Shown: positions 5,112 to 7,375 of the stretch, one piece after another
How the letters are laid out: the number at the start of each line of letters is the position of its first letter
How positions within the stretch are numbered: position 1 is the first letter of the stretch
From: Propionibacteriaceae bacterium
GTDB taxonomy: Bacteria; Actinomycetota; Actinomycetes; Propionibacteriales; Propionibacteriaceae
Direction: 5' to 3'
DNA: 7,375 nucleotides
NCBI GenBank assembly: GCA_031282235.1
Contig: JAITED010000047.1
Span: 1-7,375, forward strand
Position numbers and translations under genes: made by a program
Notes under the pieces: generated by a model
Seen by the model: the letters and a program-made list of their open reading frames with translations, nothing else
Database searches by the model: none
What the model was told of the DNA's origin: nothing

Positions 5112-7243
5112 CACATAAGAAACCACCGAAATCCGATACGCCAGCAGCAGCTGATACGTCAGCAGTATCCGATACGCCAGCAGTAGTTGATACGCCAACG
5201 GCACCGGCCGCCCCCATCCCGCAGAGCGAACGGTTTTTGCGCTTCTCAGCGACGTATTCGTTCGCCCTTGACCCTTTTCAGGTGCAGGCTTGCGCCCATA
5301 TTGACGCGGGGAAAGGCGTATTGGTGGCCGCGCCCACCGGCTCCGGCAAGACGGTGGTGGGGGAGTACGCAATCTGGCTGGCGCTGGAATCCGGGCTGCG
5401 CTGCTGTTACACCACCCCCATCAAGGCGCTCTCCAACCAGAAGTATCACGACCTAGTGGCTCGCCACGGCGAGGCGCAGGTGGGGTTGCTCACCGGCGAC
5501 CAGGTGATAAACGGTGATGCTCCGGTGCTGGTGATGACCACCGAAGTGCTGCGCAACATGATTTACACCGGCTCATCCACGCTGCAAGGTTTGGGGTATG
5601 TGGTGATGGACGAGGTGCATTATCTCGCTGACCGCTTCCGGGGCGCGGTGTGGGAGGAAGTGATTCTGGGGCTGGCTGACTCGGTACAGTTGGTGGCGCT
5701 GTCGGCCACCGTCTCCAACGCCGAGGAGTTCGGAGCTTGGTTGCACCAAACTCGCGCTAGCGGAGTGGAGGTGGTGATCTCCGAGACCCGCCCGGTGCCG
5801 CTGTATCAACACATGATGGTCGGTCACGAACTGCACCCCCTGTTGGCGAAGAACGGCAACGCCATCAACCCGAAACTGATGGGCATCGCGGTGGAACAGA
5901 GCGGACGGCAGCGCAGCCACGGCCCGCGCCGCCCGCACGGCAGCGCTCGCCGCGATTTGGTGCCCCGCCGCTCTGCTGTGGTCATCAAACTGCAACAACA
6001 ACGCCTTTTGCCCGCCATCTTCTTCATCTTTTCGCGCGCTGGTTGCGACGGCGCGGTGCGGCACCTGCTGGGCGACGACGTTAGGCTTACCACCGCAGCG
6101 GAACGGGATGAACTGTTGCGTATTGCGCAGCGGCACGGGGCGAGCCTGAGTTACGCCGATAGGCAGGCTATCGGGTGGGAGACGTTCACCCAAGCGTTCG
6201 CGCGCGGCATCTCTGCCCATCACGCCGGGCTGCTGCCGCTGGTCAAAAACTGTGTGGAGGAGGGGTTTGTACGAGGGTTGCTGAAAGTGGTGTTCGCCAC
6301 CGAGACGTTGGCGCTGGGCATCAACATGCCCGCTAAATCGGTGGTGTTAGAGAAGTTGATTAAGTTCAACGGCGAAGTCACTGCCGAAATCACCCCCGCA
6401 GAGTACACCCAACTCACCGGGCGCGCCGGGCGGCGCGGCATTGACGTGGAGGGGCACGCGGTGGTGTTGTGGAGTACGACGCTGAACCCCAAGATGGTAG
6501 CGGGGTTGGCGGGGAAGCGTACCTATCCGCTGCTCTCGTCGTTCGCCCCCACGTATAACATGGCGGTGAATCTGGTGGGCAGCATCGGTCGAGAACGCGC
6601 CGCTGCGCTGTTGGCGCGCTCATTCGCTCAGTTCCAAAGCGACCGCCACACCCTAGGGCGCCGCCGCGCAATCGCGGATGAGTTCCAGCGGGTGTGCCAA
6701 CTGCTAGACCACTACGGCTATCTGGACGGCGATCAGGTGAGTGCGCCCGGGAAAATGTTGGCGCGTATCTACAGCGAACTTGACCTAGTGGTGGCAGAAG
6801 CGGTTCGTACTAGCGTTTTTGAGAGTTTGGACGTGCCGCAGTTGGCGGCGGTGCTATCCACTCTGGTCTACGAGGGGCGGATGGAGTTACGCGACCCCGC
6901 TCCGATGCCGGATACCGCCACCCGTAGTGCGACGCGCGCCCTTAACGTAATTCGCCGCGAAATCGTGGACAACGGGAAACGTTTCGGTATTGATGCCCCC
7001 CGTACTTTGGATACTGGGTTCGCTTTCGCCGCCCGCGATTGGGCAGCTGGCGAGTCGCTGGCGGTGGTGCTGGACAACACCCGGCTAGCCGCCGGTGATT
7101 TCGTGCGTTGGATACGCCAAATCATCGACCTGGCTTCCCAAATCGCCCAAGCCCCCGGTGTGGGGGCGCTGCGCGACCAAGCCCGTGCCGTAATAACCGC
7201 CCTGCGCCGCGACATAATCGTCATGGAAGACGGACTCGACTAA
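5108..7243 (+). CDS. helY: Ski2-like DEVH-box helicase HelY, compact form lacking the insertion (arch) region
   Basis: A 711-residue ATP-dependent superfamily 2 helicase of the Ski2/Mtr4 group. RecA domain 1 carries the Q-motif region LDPFQVQA (54-61), Walker A APTGSGKT (75-82), TTPIKALSNQK (102-112), DEVH (168-171) and SAT (199-201). RecA domain 2 carries FSRAGCD (308-314), HHAGLLP (371-377), ATETLALGINMP (397-408) and QLTGRAGRRGID (435-446). The DSHCT-like C-terminal domain runs from about 540 to 711, with LARIYSELDLVVAEAVR and GDFVRWIRQIIDL. All catalytic motifs look intact. Actinobacterial HelY is usually about 900 residues; here the chain passes from SFAQFQSDR (505-513) almost directly to RRAIADEFQRVCQLLDHYGY, so nearly 200 residues are missing with the frame intact. 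The N-terminus has an 18-bp tandem repeat. The ATG lies in the kinase stop (ATGA), with GAGGA (5100-5104) close upstream. The partner and substrate are unknown. Confidence 0.92.
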   Translation: MTHKKPPKSDTPAAADTSAVSDTPAVVDTPTAPAAPIPQSERFLRFSATYSFALDPFQVQACAHIDAGKGVLVAAPTGSGKTVVGEYAIWLALESGLRCCYTTPIKALSNQKYHDLVARHGEAQVGLLTGDQVINGDAPVLVMTTEVLRNMIYTGSSTLQGLGYVVMDEVHYLADRFRGAVWEEVILGLADSVQLVALSATVSNAEEFGAWLHQTRASGVEVVISETRPVPLYQHMMVGHELHPLLAKNGNAINPKLMGIAVEQSGRQRSHGPRRPHGSARRDLVPRRSAVVIKLQQQRLLPAIFFIFSRAGCDGAVRHLLGDDVRLTTAAERDELLRIAQRHGASLSYADRQAIGWETFTQAFARGISAHHAGLLPLVKNCVEEGFVRGLLKVVFATETLALGINMPAKSVVLEKLIKFNGEVTAEITPAEYTQLTGRAGRRGIDVEGHAVVLWSTTLNPKMVAGLAGKRTYPLLSSFAPTYNMAVNLVGSIGRERAAALLARSFAQFQSDRHTLGRRRAIADEFQRVCQLLDHYGYLDGDQVSAPGKMLARIYSELDLVVAEAVRTSVFESLDVPQLAAVLSTLVYEGRMELRDPAPMPDTATRSATRALNVIRREIVDNGKRFGIDAPRTLDTGFAFAARDWAAGESLAVVLDNTRLAAGDFVRWIRQIIDLASQIAQAPGVGALRDQARAVITALRRDIIVMEDGLD
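5132..5203 (+). repeat. Four 18-bp tandem repeats in the helY 5' end
   Basis: Units start at 5132, 5150, 5168 and 5186 and share the core GATACGCCAGCAG with a few changes. They are in frame and encode six-residue units SDTPAA, ADTSAV, SDTPAV and VDTPTA (residues 9-32). The stretch is Ala/Pro/Thr/Asp-rich, probably disordered, and lies before the helicase core, so copy number could vary without harming the enzyme. Confidence 0.85.
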
Positions 7244-7254
7244 CGCCCATCTTT

Positions 7255-7280
7255 CCATACCACATTTTTTTGTTGTATGG
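7255..7280. terminator. Dyad just after helY, possible weak terminator
   Basis: CCATACCACA (7255-7264) pairs with TGTTGTATGG (7271-7280) with one mismatch, around a six-T loop, starting 11 bp after the helY stop. The position suits an operon terminator, but the T run is in the loop and no U-tail follows the stem. An operator is the alternative. Confidence 0.4.
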
Positions 7281-7283
7281 GGG

Positions 7284-7323
7284 TTATCCACAGGGGAAAA
7301 CTCATTTTGGGAAGTTATCCACA
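7284..7323 (+). promoter_or_regulatory. Pair of perfect DnaA boxes in direct orientation
   Basis: TTATCCACA occurs exactly at 7284-7292 and again at 7315-7323 on the same strand. The starts are 31 bp apart, close to three helical turns, so two DnaA molecules would face the same side of the helix. The site is in the AT-rich gap after helY. The remaining 52 bp to the window edge are AT-rich, with a short AGAAAA/TTTTCT inverted repeat (7329-7346) and no gene that can be supported. DnaA binding is inferred from the match to consensus. Confidence 0.6.
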
Positions 7324-7375
7324 TTCCTAGAAAAACAGGGTTTTCTGTCTTTCGGATTTTATAGACTCACAGTTC

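Noticed and set aside
5573..6223. 216-codon - strand ORF inside helY
   Set aside because: It overlaps the helicase core, has His/Gln/Arg-rich low-complexity composition and no ribosome binding site of note; a shadow frame.

Overview
The window looks like chromosome of a mid- to high-GC actinobacterium, possibly one of the Actinomycetaceae or a relative with moderate GC. The main reason is the run pafB - pafC - diacylglycerol kinase - helY on the + strand, which is characteristic of Actinobacteria. The genus cannot be fixed from the sequence alone.

Layout. Bases 1-746 (- strand) hold the 5' part of an AT-rich Rpn/PD-(D/E)XK family nuclease gene that runs off the left edge. Bases 747-940 are an AT-rich gap with two perfect DnaA boxes facing opposite ways. 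Bases 941-1834 (- strand) encode GluQ, glutamyl-queuosine tRNA(Asp) synthetase. Bases 1835-2187 separate gluQ from the divergent pafB and carry GC-rich palindromic REP/MITE-like repeats: a 111-bp two-armed element plus one partial copy. Bases 2188-7243 are a tightly packed four-gene operon on the + strand. pafB and pafC (WYL-domain transcription regulators) overlap by 4 bp, a lipid-kinase gene follows after a 9-bp gap, and helY (Ski2-like helicase) overlaps the kinase gene by 4 bp. Bases 7244-7375 are a second AT-rich gap with a dyad just after helY and two more perfect DnaA boxes.

How the genes fit together. In the actinobacteria studied, PafB and PafC act together as a DNA-damage-responsive transcription activator, and HelY is a Ski2-like RNA/DNA helicase. 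The operon therefore links a stress regulator, a lipid kinase and a nucleic-acid helicase that are probably co-transcribed and translationally coupled. The tatA-tatC pair that often lies between pafC and helY is missing here.

Most notable points. (1) HelY is only 711 residues and seems to lack the whole insertion ('arch'/KOW-like) region between the helicase core and the C-terminal DSHCT domain. (2) Four exact TTATCCACA DnaA boxes sit as two pairs in the two AT-rich gaps, with related sequence around them. (3) The palindromic repeat has arms whose stems differ but remain self-complementary. (4) The HelY N-terminus is built from four 18-bp tandem repeats. I found no RNA genes, CRISPR array or clear defence or biosynthetic system.
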